NCBI RefSeq assembly: GCF_040256395.1 | Contig: NZ_CP158297.1 | Span: 1-64,000 of the forward strand | Origin: Deinococcus sonorensis KR-87 | GTDB taxonomy: Bacteria; Deinococcota; Deinococci; Deinococcales; Deinococcaceae | Direction of reading: 5' to 3' | Length of the DNA: 64,000 nt | Shown here: positions 31,710 through 41,657 of the stretch, piece after piece | How the letters are laid out: each line of letters starts with the position of its first letter | How positions within the stretch are numbered: the stretch's first letter is position 1 | Notes under the pieces: model-generated | Database searches by the model: none | Told to the model about the DNA's origin: nothing | Seen by the model: only the letters and a program-made list of their open reading frames with translations | Program-made: the position numbers and the translations under genes

Positions 31710-33929
31710 CTACTTGATGATGGTGCCGTTATTGTAGATGCAGCGGCCATTCCAGACCGTCTGGCTCTTGCTGCGGCTGAGATCCGGGGGGCTGACGGTC
31801 AGCGTGATGCGGCAGGGGGTGGTGATGGGGGCGGCACCATAGCTGTTGTACAGGTCGAACACCGCCTGGGTGGAGGTCTCCAGCAGGGATTCGCCCGCCC
31901 CAAGGGTCACGTACAGCGTCCAGTCGTAGCTCAGCGCCTCGTTCTGCGGATTCTCCAGGCGCACCACCGCGTAGTATTTGGTCGGGCCGGGCGTTGAGCC
32001 GCTGCACGAGGTGCGTTTCCAGGTCAGGTTGAGGGTGTCGCCCTGAACCACAGAGGTGGGTGAGCAGCCAGGAACGTCGAGTCTGGGCGCTTCGCGGTCG
32101 TACACGCCGGCATACGTGATTTTGGGATACGGATTGACCAGCGGCGGCAGCACCGTGAGGGTCACGGTCTGACGGGTGGTGGCGCCCAGCCGGTCGTGGG
32201 TGGAGACCCGGACCTCTCTCGCGCCCGTCGTGCCGAACGTCACTTCCACCTGACAGCCGTTGACCTGCCGCAGCGTGTCGGGGGCGTCCACCGTCCAGGT
32301 GGTGTTGGCACAGAAGTCCGTGGCGCTGCCTTCATTGGTGTCCGTGATGGTGGCCGATATGGAATACGGCGTGCCCTGATGCGCGTCCCCGGTGTAATTC
32401 AGCACCAGGCGGGGCGGCCGGTTGACCACGCTCAGCACGAATGTCAGCTGGGTGGTGGCCCTGCCCGAGTCGCGGGCCGTGACGGTGATGGTGCGGTCTC
32501 CAGGGCTGCGGAAGGTGAAGTCGGGCGTGAGGGCGCCGTCGACATTCGACGTGGCGGTGACCTGCGGGCAGCCGTCCTCCGCGTCGCTGGCCGCGTAGAA
32601 CTCCCCGTTGCCGAACGTCGGCCCGGCAGCGCTGCACAGGGCCCGGAAGTTCAGCGGCGCGCCGACATCCACCGTGTGCGGCTGGGTGGTCAGGTTCAGG
32701 GTGGGCGGGGTGTTGCCCGAGCGGCCGAGTTCCTTGCTGATGTCGAAGAGCGTGGCGCTGTAACTCGCCAGCGTGCCCAGGATCGGCAGCTTGACCCGGA
32801 AGCCCAGCGTGCCCTTCATGAAGCCGTTCACGATCCAGTTCGGGGTGCGCGGGTACGCCACGTCGAGCTTCACGCCCGCCTCCAGGGTGGCTTCCGGACC
32901 GGCCACGTCGTACAGCGTGAAGCTGGCGCGGCTCTGCACCCCGACACGCGGCCTGAGGGACCCGGAGAAACGGGGGGGTGGCAGGCTGCCGTTCACCCCG
33001 AAGCCGGAGATGTCCTTCCAACCGTTCCCTTTGGTCCAGCGGGCGCCGACCTGCGCGGTCACCGATTCGCTGGCCGCGAACTCGACGTGCGCGGTGACCT
33101 CCCCACCCGCCGTCAGGTACAGCTCGACCTTTGGCACCAGCACCACCGGCACCGGCCCGATGAAGAACACCTTGGGTTTGAAGTACTGGCTGCCCACCAA
33201 GGCGGCGTCACCCACCGCCCCGTGCAGGTCCCCGGTGATGTTCAGGTGCGAGCTCTGCGCAAACCCCACGCTGGCCTGGAAGCTGGTGACGCACACCGGC
33301 GGCAGCTCGAAGCACGGCTTGATGCCCACACTCACGCCGTACCCCACGTTGAACGCCACGGCGCCGTCCACCCGGATGGTGCCCGTCGCGTTCGGGCCCT
33401 GGAGCGGCACAAAGGTATGGTCGAAGTTCAGGGTAAAGCCGTACTGCTCGCCGACGCCCGCCTGCGGGTGGAGGGCGCGCGGCTGGGCCGTGACGGTCAC
33501 GCCCTTCGGGAGGCCTTCGGTGCGCAGCAGGTCGTCGCCGGTCAGTTGAAAGTCGGCGTTCAGTTCACCCTGGGTGATGGCGTCCGTGAGGTTCGCCTGG
33601 GTGGTGTCGAGCAGCGTGCGGCTGCCGTCGTGCCGGATGCCCGTGACTTTGCGCAGGTACCCGGACGGGGCGGCCGTCGAGGGCTCGGATGCCAGCACGT
33701 CGCCAGGGTTCAGTGCGTCGAGCGCCGGGGTGCGCTGGGCGAAGGTCAGCACGCCGCTCCCGGCGTTGTAGCTGGTGAGGGCCGTGCGGGTCGCGGCGTC
33801 GGCCACCTTGGTGGTCTGCGGAATGATGACCGCCGTGGTGTGCGTGTCCGGCGGGGGCGCCCCCGACCCGCACGCCACCAGCACCACCGTCGTCAGGGCC
33901 AGGAACCAGCATCTGATCTGTCTGTTCAC
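31710..33929 (-). CDS. Large surface lipoprotein with Ig/PKD-like repeats
   Basis: 739 residues. The GTG at 33929 (VNRQIRCWF) is preferred over the GTG six bases earlier because AAGGAG then stands at the right distance. A lipoprotein signal follows: hydrophobic ALTTVVLVAC with C20 as the lipidated cysteine. The middle (about 150-400) is rich in beta strands (YGFTLNFDHTFVPL; KVELYLTAGGEVTAHVEF); the C-terminal half has Ig/PKD-like modules (NTPPTLNLTTQPHTVDVG, GDRTITVTARDSG, NRPPRLVLNYTG, GATTRQTVTLTV). Eleven or more cysteines suggest disulfides. No catalytic motif. Probably an envelope-anchored adhesin or structural protein. The zinc-ribbon gene just upstream is in the same direction but need not be functionally linked. 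Confidence 0.85.
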   Translation of the reverse strand: MNRQIRCWFLALTTVVLVACGSGAPPPDTHTTAVIIPQTTKVADAATRTALTSYNAGSGVLTFAQRTPALDALNPGDVLASEPSTAAPSGYLRKVTGIRHDGSRTLLDTTQANLTDAITQGELNADFQLTGDDLLRTEGLPKGVTVTAQPRALHPQAGVGEQYGFTLNFDHTFVPLQGPNATGTIRVDGAVAFNVGYGVSVGIKPCFELPPVCVTSFQASVGFAQSSHLNITGDLHGAVGDAALVGSQYFKPKVFFIGPVPVVLVPKVELYLTAGGEVTAHVEFAASESVTAQVGARWTKGNGWKDISGFGVNGSLPPPRFSGSLRPRVGVQSRASFTLYDVAGPEATLEAGVKLDVAYPRTPNWIVNGFMKGTLGFRVKLPILGTLASYSATLFDISKELGRSGNTPPTLNLTTQPHTVDVGAPLNFRALCSAAGPTFGNGEFYAASDAEDGCPQVTATSNVDGALTPDFTFRSPGDRTITVTARDSGRATTQLTFVLSVVNRPPRLVLNYTGDAHQGTPYSISATITDTNEGSATDFCANTTWTVDAPDTLRQVNGCQVEVTFGTTGAREVRVSTHDRLGATTRQTVTLTVLPPLVNPYPKITYAGVYDREAPRLDVPGCSPTSVVQGDTLNLTWKRTSCSGSTPGPTKYYAVVRLENPQNEALSYDWTLYVTLGAGESLLETSTQAVFDLYNSYGAAPITTPCRITLTVSPPDLSRSKSQTVWNGRCIYNNGTIIK

Positions 33930-33938
33930 GTCCACTCC

Positions 33939-34215
33939 TTAAACGAAAGAGCTCAGGGCAAGGCCACAGTGGGGGCAGGAGTGGGCTGCGGATCACTGCG
34001 CCGCACAGCGGGCAGCCATCCAGCATCCAGACGCCATCGTTGACGCAGTACCGCTCCCGTGAATCCCGCGGAACCGCGCGGCCGCAGGCGGGACACAGCC
34101 GGTACGCCGGGCCCCTGGGGCCTTCATGTTCTGCCGCCTGTGGCTGGTCCTGGCGTCCTGTTCCTGCCGGCGCTGCGCGGCGGAACCGTCCGGATTCACC
34201 CCGGTCGCGTTTCAC
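33939..34215 (-). pseudogene. Small zinc-ribbon protein gene with a one-base frameshift
   Basis: GTG at 34215 (VKRDRGESGRF) is preceded by AGGAGGTGATCACC, the best ribosome-binding site in the window. The first frame carries CPACG, YCVNDG and CPLCGAVIR, then runs on into the next gene with nonsense sequence. One base lower in phase, the sequence gives HSCPHCGLALSSFV and a stop at 33939-33941. Joining them near 33981-33990 by dropping one base yields about 91 residues with four cysteine pairs, a normal double zinc ribbon. Function unknown, perhaps nucleic-acid or protein binding. The frameshift might be an assembly error, since the rest is well preserved. Confidence 0.7.
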
Positions 34216-34275
34216 CAGGTGATCACCTCCTGAACTTCACTGTGCGTGGGCGGTGATCAGACCAGCGCCAGATTT

Positions 34276-37200
34276 TCAGCCGAAAACGTCGACGCTCCCA
34301 CTCAGGAAGGGTGCCCAGGCCTCGGGAAGGTCCACGCCAACCTCGCGCAGCTGCGCCCGGGCCCGACCATACGTGCGGTTCAGCGTGGCGTGGCGCCCGC
34401 CAGCCCGCAGGGCGGTCAGCAGCAGGCGCAACGAGGTCAGGTCGTAGGGGTCGGCGTCCACCAGCAGCCGGCCCAGCCGCTCGGCCTCGCCGGGCGCGAG
34501 GTCCAGCAGCGCCTCCACCCGGGTCCTGAGGGCCGCGGTGAGCGCGTCACGCGACGCATCCAGGGGGTCGGTCAGGCCCACGCCCAGCCACGCCGGACCG
34601 CGCCACAGGCGCACGTCCCCGGTGGCCAGGAACGTTTCGGCGTCGCTGCCGATGCTCCCCAGGGCGTAGCCGTCCGGCGTCGTCAGGATGGCCCCTGGGC
34701 CACACACCTGCCGCAGCTGGTGAACCAGGTCCCGAAGCGACGAGCCTGCCGGGCCGTCCGGCTGGCCGGGATACAGCAGGTCCAGCAGGTCCAGCCGGGA
34801 CACCTGGAGGCGGCCCGAGAGCCGCGCGCTCAGCAGCAGGGCCAGCAGGTCGCGCCGCCGACCCCCGCGGACCGGCTGCACCTGCGCCCCGTGGCGCACA
34901 CGCATGGCGCCCAGGACGTCCAGCACCGGCTCCGGTCCGGCCCGCTCCACGGTGACCGGCGTTCCCAGCTCCGGACAGCCCAGGTCGGGGAACGCCTGCC
35001 GGAGCAGGCGCACCTCGTTGTGGAGCTGGCGGTCGTTGAACCAGCGCAGCAGGCTCCGGGCCAGGTCCACGTCCCCGGACAGCCGGGCCACCTCCAGCTC
35101 GATCTTCCGGGTGAAGAGGGCGCTCCCGCCGCTGTTGTCCTGCAGCGCCTGCCGCAGGAGCGCCAGCGCTTCCGGCGCCCTGCCCAGACCCTCCAGGGCC
35201 AGGGCGCGGCCATACATCGCGTCCACGACCAGTCCCTGGAAGCCGTGCTCGTCACACATCGCCTGCAACTCGGCCGTGAGGGCCAGCGCGTCGTCCCAGC
35301 GGCTCTGGCGCAGCCGCACCATCGCCAGGTCATACAGACAGGCCGCGGCGCCGTGCAGGTCCCCGATGTCGCGGGCGGTCCTCAGGGCGGACGTCGCGTA
35401 GCGCTGGGCCAGCTCCATGCCCAGCGGCGGCGACCAGTCCAGGTACAGCAGACTGAGCATGCCCTCGCACTCGACCAGCATGATGGAGTGCCCGCTGCTG
35501 AGCAGCACCTCCCTGGCCTCCAGAAACAGCGTTTCGGCCTCCGCGTAGCGGCCGAAGTGCCACAGGTTCCAGGCCGCCGCGGTGCGGACAGCGGCGTAGC
35601 CGCGGGGGTCACCGGCCTCCGCGTACAGCCGGGCGGCCTCCAGTTCCTGGGTGACTGCGTCCTGATACCGGCTCAGTCGTTCCAGGGCGACACCCTGGTT
35701 GTGCCGGACCATGGCGGCCGCCCGGCCCTCACCCGCGGCCAGCAGCCGCGGGGCGAGGTGGTCCAGGCGCTGCGCCGCCTCCGCCAGTTCCCCCGCCTGA
35801 AGCAGCAGCGTCGCTTCCTGGGTCTCGACGGTCAGCCGGTCCACCTCCCCCAGATCGGTGCGCGCGGCCAGCCGGTCCAGCAGCGTCCGGGCGTCCGTCA
35901 GGGCCCTGGTGTTGACCATCGCCCGCACGCCGGCCAGCAGCACCGCCACGTCACGGCTGTCCTGCAGTTCCGGGTGACTGCGCCACAGCTGCAGGACCCG
36001 GGGGATGTTCCTGGCCAGCATGCTCAGGACCAGCTGGCGGGCCGCGAGGGACTGGGGGGCCGGCCCGGTCCCGTCCGGTGGCGCGGGCAGTTCCGCAGCA
36101 ACCAGGGCTTCGGCTTCGCTCAGCCGGCCCTGCGTGGCCAGCACTTCGGCCCGGACCCAGCGGGCCTCGGCCTCGTGCGCAGAATCGCGGCTGGCCCGCA
36201 CGGCGAGCCGCTCCGCTTCCGGCAGGTCCACCCGCAGCAGGGCCCGCGCCGCCTCGAGGGCCAGGCCCGCCTGGCGCGTCCCGGTCGCCGCGTCGCTGGC
36301 CAGCGCCAGCAGCCGGCCCGCCTGCCCCCGCAGGCCGGTGGCCTGGGCGTGTGCCGCGGCCGACGTGAGGAGCTCCAGCGTCACGTCCGCGTCCAGACCG
36401 GCCGCCGGCGCCAGCGCGGCCGCTGCCAGGAGATCCGTCGCCCGCAGCCCCTGAACCGCACGCCGCGCCAACTGCTGACGCACAGGGCCGGGGGTGGTGC
36501 GCCGGGTCACCTCCCGGTACAGCGGGTGGCTGAAGGTCACCCGCTGCGACTCCACCGGCGTCAGCACCCCCTGCTCCACCAGGGGCGCGCAGGCCGCCTG
36601 GAGCTCCGTGACCGTCCGGCCCGCGACGTCGGCCCACTGGCTCAGGGCGGGCCCGTCCGGCAGGAGCTCCAGGGCCTCCAGGGCGGACCGGGTGAGCGGG
36701 GTGGGGGCGGCCTCCTGAAGCAGGCGCTCGACCAGGGTCTCGATGGTGACCGGAAGCCAGCCCTCCGGGGGAGGCCGCCACCGCCACTGCTGGCCGTCGT
36801 TCCAGAGATGGCCCTGCCGCGCCAGGTACCGCAGCGACTCCAGCCCAAACAGCGGATTGCCGTGGGCCCGCCGGATCAGCCAGCGGCTGGCCTCCAGCGG
36901 CAGGGGCCCGTGGAGTTCCGACTCCAGCAGGACCCCGAAGGGGGCGTCCTCCAGCGGCGCGACCCGGTACGGCTCGAACGGCGCTGGGGGAGCATGGCGA
37001 CTCGTCGCCAGCACCGCCACCCCACGCAAGCCGGTGACGGCGCGGGCCAGGGCCACCACGTGCGCGCTGTGCTCGGGACCCAGCTCATGCAGGTCCTCCA
37101 GCAGGATCACGACAGGCGCCAGCCCGCTCAGCAGGGCACCCAGCAGCTCGCGCAGCCGGTCCTGACCCGGCGTCTCGCCGCGCTGGAGCAGGTTGAGCTG

Positions 37201-37446
37201 AGCCTGCGCCCACAGCCCCAGTCGTTTCGGTCTGGGCAGCTGCAGGGCCACGTCCGTCAGCGGTGTCCGGGCGGGAAAGCTGTGGCTGCGCAGGCCGCTG
37301 AGCCGCATCACCGCCGCCGCCGCGTGGCTCTTGCCGATCCCCGCTTCACCCCAGATGGCGAGGGCCGCTCCATGCCGTCTGAGCTGCACCGCCCGCAGTC
37401 GGGTCAGCACCCGCTGCACCGTGCTCAGCTCCCCTGTGCCCGACAT
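34276..37446 (-). CDS. STAND-type ATPase with TPR and C-terminal winged-helix/BTAD domains
   Basis: 1056 residues, ATG at 37446 (MSGTGELSTVQRVL) with TATACT five bases upstream, so leaderless. AAA/NACHT-like ATPase in residues 1-330: Walker A WGEAGIGKS (K39) and Walker B VVILLEDLH near 113-117. Residues about 380-850 are tetratricopeptide-like helices (RASRDSAHEAEARWVRAEVLATQGRLSEAE; FGRYAEAETLFLEAREVL). Residues 865-960 form a winged helix (RRDLLALLLSARLSGRLQVSRLDLL) and the last 90 a BTAD-like bundle (DPYDLTSLRLLLTALRAGGRHATLN). This is the AfsR/SARP set of parts but in inverted order. Probably a large ATP-dependent transcription regulator sensing a small molecule or protein. Downstream lies the zinc-ribbon gene. 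Confidence 0.88.
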   Translation of the reverse strand: MSGTGELSTVQRVLTRLRAVQLRRHGAALAIWGEAGIGKSHAAAAVMRLSGLRSHSFPARTPLTDVALQLPRPKRLGLWAQAQLNLLQRGETPGQDRLRELLGALLSGLAPVVILLEDLHELGPEHSAHVVALARAVTGLRGVAVLATSRHAPPAPFEPYRVAPLEDAPFGVLLESELHGPLPLEASRWLIRRAHGNPLFGLESLRYLARQGHLWNDGQQWRWRPPPEGWLPVTIETLVERLLQEAAPTPLTRSALEALELLPDGPALSQWADVAGRTVTELQAACAPLVEQGVLTPVESQRVTFSHPLYREVTRRTTPGPVRQQLARRAVQGLRATDLLAAAALAPAAGLDADVTLELLTSAAAHAQATGLRGQAGRLLALASDAATGTRQAGLALEAARALLRVDLPEAERLAVRASRDSAHEAEARWVRAEVLATQGRLSEAEALVAAELPAPPDGTGPAPQSLAARQLVLSMLARNIPRVLQLWRSHPELQDSRDVAVLLAGVRAMVNTRALTDARTLLDRLAARTDLGEVDRLTVETQEATLLLQAGELAEAAQRLDHLAPRLLAAGEGRAAAMVRHNQGVALERLSRYQDAVTQELEAARLYAEAGDPRGYAAVRTAAAWNLWHFGRYAEAETLFLEAREVLLSSGHSIMLVECEGMLSLLYLDWSPPLGMELAQRYATSALRTARDIGDLHGAAACLYDLAMVRLRQSRWDDALALTAELQAMCDEHGFQGLVVDAMYGRALALEGLGRAPEALALLRQALQDNSGGSALFTRKIELEVARLSGDVDLARSLLRWFNDRQLHNEVRLLRQAFPDLGCPELGTPVTVERAGPEPVLDVLGAMRVRHGAQVQPVRGGRRRDLLALLLSARLSGRLQVSRLDLLDLLYPGQPDGPAGSSLRDLVHQLRQVCGPGAILTTPDGYALGSIGSDAETFLATGDVRLWRGPAWLGVGLTDPLDASRDALTAALRTRVEALLDLAPGEAERLGRLLVDADPYDLTSLRLLLTALRAGGRHATLNRTYGRARAQLREVGVDLPEAWAPFLSGSVDVFG

Positions 37447-37451
37447 GCTTC

Positions 37452-37457
37452 AGTATA
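37452..37457 (-). promoter_or_regulatory. -10 box of a leaderless promoter for the STAND ATPase
   Basis: TATACT on the minus strand, five bases before the ATG at 37446. No -35 element was recognised. Confidence 0.6.
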
Positions 37458-37956
37458 AGAAGCCATGGCCGCGCTCACCGCTGCACCGCGCCCGGCGGGT
37501 GACGGCGTGCACGCGGGTGTGGTGCCCAGAATGTTCGGTGCGGACGTGCCGCGTCAGGACGCCATGCGCGTGTTCACCCGTGTGCGGCTCGCGACCGCGG
37601 TGACGTGAGCTTGTGCTGGGCCGCGCCCATCTGGACGTCTGCCCGCGGTTTGATGAGGCAGGGACCCCCGGCGGGGGAGACCCCTGCAGGGGACCTCCGT
37701 GCGGCCGGGTCACTCCGCAGGCGGCAGAACGCCCGCGCACCGCCTGGCGGAGCCGCGCCATCACGGCCACTGGTTGATGCGGCAAGCGGGCGGGTCCGCA
37801 TGCCGCAGGGCGACGCTGGAGCGGTGACACCTTCCAGAGGCTGCCCTTGACGGTGCAGTTGTGCGTCTCCGACATCGTTGAACCCGACGTGTCCGCTGCT
37901 CGGGCCAGGGCTTGAGGCATCGTTGCGATTCGCGTAACCGGGCCGGGTCACCCGTC
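37458..37956. other. No gene recognised
   Basis: 500 bases between the divergent STAND ATPase and uvrA2 genes. The 12-base palindrome CCCCTGCAGGGG lies at 37681-37692. No damage-response palindrome of the Deinococcus type (TTATG..CATAA) was seen. Confidence 0.45.
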
Positions 37957-37962
37957 CATACT
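37957..37962 (+). promoter_or_regulatory. -10 box before uvrA2
   Basis: CATACT, nine bases before the ATG at 37972, so a very short leader is expected. No clear -35. Confidence 0.4.
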
Positions 37963-37971
37963 GCCTGGACC

Positions 37972-40525
37972 ATGGCGACTCCCCCTGAGTTTTCCGGCTT
38001 TGTGGAGGTGCGCGGCGCCCGGGAACACAACCTCAAAGAGGTCTCACTGCGGGTTCCACGAGGCGCGCTGGTCGTGTTCACCGGCGTGTCCGGGTCGGGC
38101 AAGTCCTCGCTGGCGTTCGGGACGCTGTACGCCGAGGCGCAACGGCGCTACCTCGAGTCGGTGTCGCCGTACGCCCGCCGCCTGTTCCATCAGGTGGGCG
38201 CGCCGGATGTGGATGCCATCGAGGGCCTGCCCCCGGCGGTGGCGCTGCAACAACAGCGCGGCGCGCCCACCGCCCGCTCCTCGGTGGGCAGCGTGACCAC
38301 CCTGTCCAACCTGGTCCGGATGCTGTACTCACGCGCCGGGACGTACCCGCCGGGGCAGGGCATCGTGTATGCCGAAGGGTTCTCGCCCAACACGCCCGAG
38401 GGGGCCTGCCCGAACTGCCACGGCCAGGGCCGGGTGTACGAGGTCACCGAAGCTTCGATGGTGCCGGATCCGTCGCTCACCATCCGCGAACGGGCCATCG
38501 CCGCCTGGCCGCTCGCGTGGGGTGGGCAGAATCAGCGCGACATCCTGGTGTCGCTCGGCATCGACGTGGACGTGCCGTGGCGGGAATTGCCGCGGGAGAC
38601 GCGGGAATGGATTCTCTTCACCGACGAGCAGCCGGTGGTTCCGGTCTACCCGGGGCTGAGTCCCGCAGAGACCCGGCGGGCGGTCAAACGCAAGCTCGAA
38701 CCCAGCTACATGGGCACCTTCAGCAGCGCCCGGCGGCACGTCCTGCACACCTTCACCACCACCGAGAGCGCGGCCATGCGGCGCCGCGTCCAGACGTACA
38801 TGATCGCGGCGGAGTGCCCGGTGTGCCACGGGAAACGGCTGCGCCCGGAAGCGCTGGCGGTGCGGTTCGCGGGCGTGGACATCACGGAATTCTCGCGCCT
38901 GCCGCTGAGCCAGGTGGCCACGCTGACCCGCCCGTACGCCGACGGCGTGGAGGACGGGCTGGCGCAGCAGCATCCCGAGCAGGCGCTGGCCCGGCAGCGC
39001 CTGACCGAGGACCTCGTCGCCCGGCTGGACGTGCTGCTGGACCTCGGGCTGGGGTACCTGCACCTGGAGCGCTCGACGCCGACGCTCTCGCCCGGCGAGT
39101 TGCAGCGGCTGCGCCTGGCCACGCAGCTGTACTCGAACCTGTTCGGCGTGGTGTACGTTCTCGACGAACCGTCCGCCGGCTTGCATCCAGCCGACACTGA
39201 GGCGCTGCTCTCCGCATTGAACGGCCTGAAGGCGGCCGGCAATTCGCTGTTCGTGGTGGAACACGACCTCACCGTGGTGCGCCGCGCCGACTGGCTGGTG
39301 GATGTCGGCCCGGGGGCCGGGAACCAGGGCGGCGAGGTGCTCTACAGCGGCCCGCCGGACGGGCTCCGGGAGATCCGCAGCTCGCAGACCGCCCGGTACC
39401 TGTTCGGGACCGAGCCGCAGGACGAGCACCGACCGCGCACCCCGACCGGCTGGCTGGAATTGAGTGGCGTGACGCGCCACAACCTCCGGGACCTCACGGT
39501 CCGGTTTCCGCTGGGCGTGCTGACCAGCGTGACGGGCGTCTCCGGGTCCGGCAAGTCCACCCTGGTCAGCCAGGTGCTCGCCGAGACGCTGGCGGCCCAC
39601 CTCGGTCAGGGGGCGGAGGGGGAGGCGGACCCTTCACCGGGCGAGGACGACCTCACAGACGCTTCGGATGACGTGAGTCCCGCGCGTCTCGGGGAGGACG
39701 TGGCCGCGGTCGCGCGGCTGGTGCGGGTCGACCAGCGGCCGATCGGCCGCACGCCCAGAAGCAACATGGCGACGTACACCGGCCTGTTCGATCACGTCCG
39801 CAGACTGTTCGCCGGCGCGCCGCTGGCCCGCGAGCGCGGGTACACGGCCGGGCGCTTTTCGTTCAACGTCAAGGGCGGGCGCTGCGAACACTGCCAGGGC
39901 GAAGGCTGGGTGATGGTCGAACTGCTGTTCCTGCCCAGCGTGTACGCGCCGTGCCCGGTCTGCCACGGCACGCGCTACAACGACGAGACGCTGGACGTCC
40001 GGTACCGGGACCGCACCATCGCCGAGGTCCTCGGCATGACGGTGGACACCGCCTGGGACTTCTTCCGGGATGACGTCGGCGGTGTTCCGCAGCCTGGACA
40101 CGCTGCGCGAGGTGGGCCTGGGGTACCTGCGGCTGGGGCAGCCCGCCACCGAACTCTCGGGTGGAGAAGCGCAGCGCATCAAACTCGCCACTGAACTGCA
40201 GCGCGCCGGACGGGGGCAGACCGTGTACATTCTCGACGAGCCGACCACCGGTCTGCACCCCGCCGACGTGGCCCGCCTGGCCCGGCAGCTCGCCCGACTG
40301 GTTGACGCCGGGCACACCGTGATCACCGTGGAGCACGACATGCAACTGGTCGTCGGGAGTGACTGGGTGATCGACGTCGGTCCCGGCGCGGGCGACGAGG
40401 GTGGCCGGATCGTCGCGCAGGGCACGCCGCAGGCGGTCGCGCAGACACCGGGCAGCCGGACCGCGCCGTACCTCGCGCGGGCGCTCAGCGAAGCGGATGG
40501 GCCGGCCGCATCGAGTCCCGCCTAG
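37972..40525 (+). pseudogene. uvrA2: UvrA2-type excinuclease ABC ATPase, one-base frameshift near the end
   Basis: Start at 37972 (MATPPEFSGFVEVRG). The first frame gives Walker A GVSGSGKSS, zinc-module motifs (CPNCHG, CPVCHG), signature LSPGELQRLRLA, Walker B VVYVLDEPSAG, then the second half with GVSGSGKST, CEHCQGEG and CPVCHG. The UvrB-binding domain of ordinary UvrA is absent, which marks UvrA2. At 40078-40079 one extra G moves the frame; without it the joint reads FFRDDVAVFRSLDTL and runs into LSGGEAQRIKLA and the Walker B VYILDEPTTGLHP in the second frame. As written, the protein loses its second ATPase signature. UvrA2 aids DNA damage tolerance or drug resistance. A functional gene mis-assembled by one base is quite possible. 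Confidence 0.85.
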
Positions 40526-40547
40526 CGCCCTGAGGCGCCCGTCACGC

Positions 40548-41657
40548 TCAGCGTCCCAGGTGCTCGTGAACCAGGCGGGCCGCACGCTGCGCGGCACGGA
40601 CGGCGCCCTCCAGCATGCCCCCGTCGGTGGACGACGTTTCTGTGCCGGCCCAGAACACCCGGCCCCCGAACGCCGGCTGCTCGAACAGCGCGTGGCCATA
40701 CGGGAAGTCGGCCGGCGTGGGGACCGCGTCCTCCGCGCTGCTGGTGAACGGTTCCCGCACCCAGTCCATTTCGTGGTACGAGACGCACGCCAGGGCCTGG
40801 GGGCCGAACAGGCGGGCGAGGTGGTTGAGCACCGCCTGTTGCCGCTGCTCCGCCGGCATCGCCCGCTACGGCCCGCCGCTGGCGAGGAAGCCGAACAGCG
40901 CCGTGAAGTGCTGGTCGGGCGAGGAGACGTCATGAATCTCCTCAAGCGGCCCGTCCCGACTCACCGCGAATCCCGAGAGCTGCTGGTCCCGCCAGAACGC
41001 GCGCGGGTACTGCACGAACACCTTGGCGGCGTGGCCCATCCAGGTGGGCATGCTGAGCAGCACCTCCCGGACCGCGGGCGGCAACGCTGGCACGAAGGTC
41101 AGCGTGCCGGCCGTCAGGCGGGGCGGGAGGGCCACGATGACCGCCCGGGCCGTGAAGCGCTGGCGATCCTGCTCCTGGCCTGGACGCTGCACCTGCACGT
41201 CCACGCCGTCGTCGGTCACTTCGATGGTCGTGACCGTGGCGTTCAGCGCGACGCTGCCCTCAGGCAGGCGCGCGGCGAGCTGGTGGCTCAGGGCCTGAGC
41301 GCCCCTGTGAAACCGGGCCGCCCCGGTCATGGGTGAGGGGTCCGCGAGCCGCTGGTGGCCCTCGGCGCCCAGGTCGAGCAGGCCGTCGCCTTCCACGTAC
41401 TGATCGAAGCGTGACACGCCGAGCTCCTGCGCCAGGTGCCGCGCCTCGGTGTGATGCGGTCGGGTCCACGCACCGCCCAGGTCACTCCACGTGCGCCCGC
41501 CGGCGGGAAGCGGGACGGACAGGGTGCGGCCGCCCACCCGGTCGCGGGCTTCGATCACCAGGACCTTCAGGTTGGCGCGGGTGAGCAGGTCCGCGGCCAG
41601 CAGGCCGGACAGTCCGGCACCCACGATGATCACGTCCTCGGGTCCTTCAGAAACCAT
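40548..41657 (-). pseudogene. Flavin amine oxidase with an internal stop codon
   Basis: A single frame from ATG 41657 (MVSEGPEDVIIVG) to 40548 is cut by TAG at 40866-40868. The N-terminal FAD site DVIIVGAGLSGLLAAD, the ARDRVGGRT motif, and further family pieces (FVPALPPAVREVLLSMPTWMGHAAKVFVQY) are normal. After the stop the same frame continues with GPQALACVSYHEMDWVREPFTS and GRVFWAGTETSSTDGGMLEGAV, the C-terminal FAD contact of monoamine oxidases. The single stop could have arisen from CAG. Expected activity was oxidation of an amine to an aldehyde with release of H2O2. As it stands the gene gives a truncated protein. It is convergent with uvrA2, only 22 bases apart. Confidence 0.85.

Noticed and set aside
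33565..34215. Full 216-codon reading of the zinc-ribbon frame
   Set aside because: Beyond 33980 the frame runs into the lipoprotein gene with nonsense sequence, while the proper zinc-ribbon end is found in the neighbouring frame.
34246..37458. 1070-codon open frame on the plus strand
   Set aside because: Shadow of the STAND ATPase gene on the minus strand; no domain and biased composition.
37850..37971. Search for a DNA-damage response palindrome before uvrA2
   Set aside because: No sequence resembling the Deinococcus radiation/desiccation motif was seen upstream of the gene.
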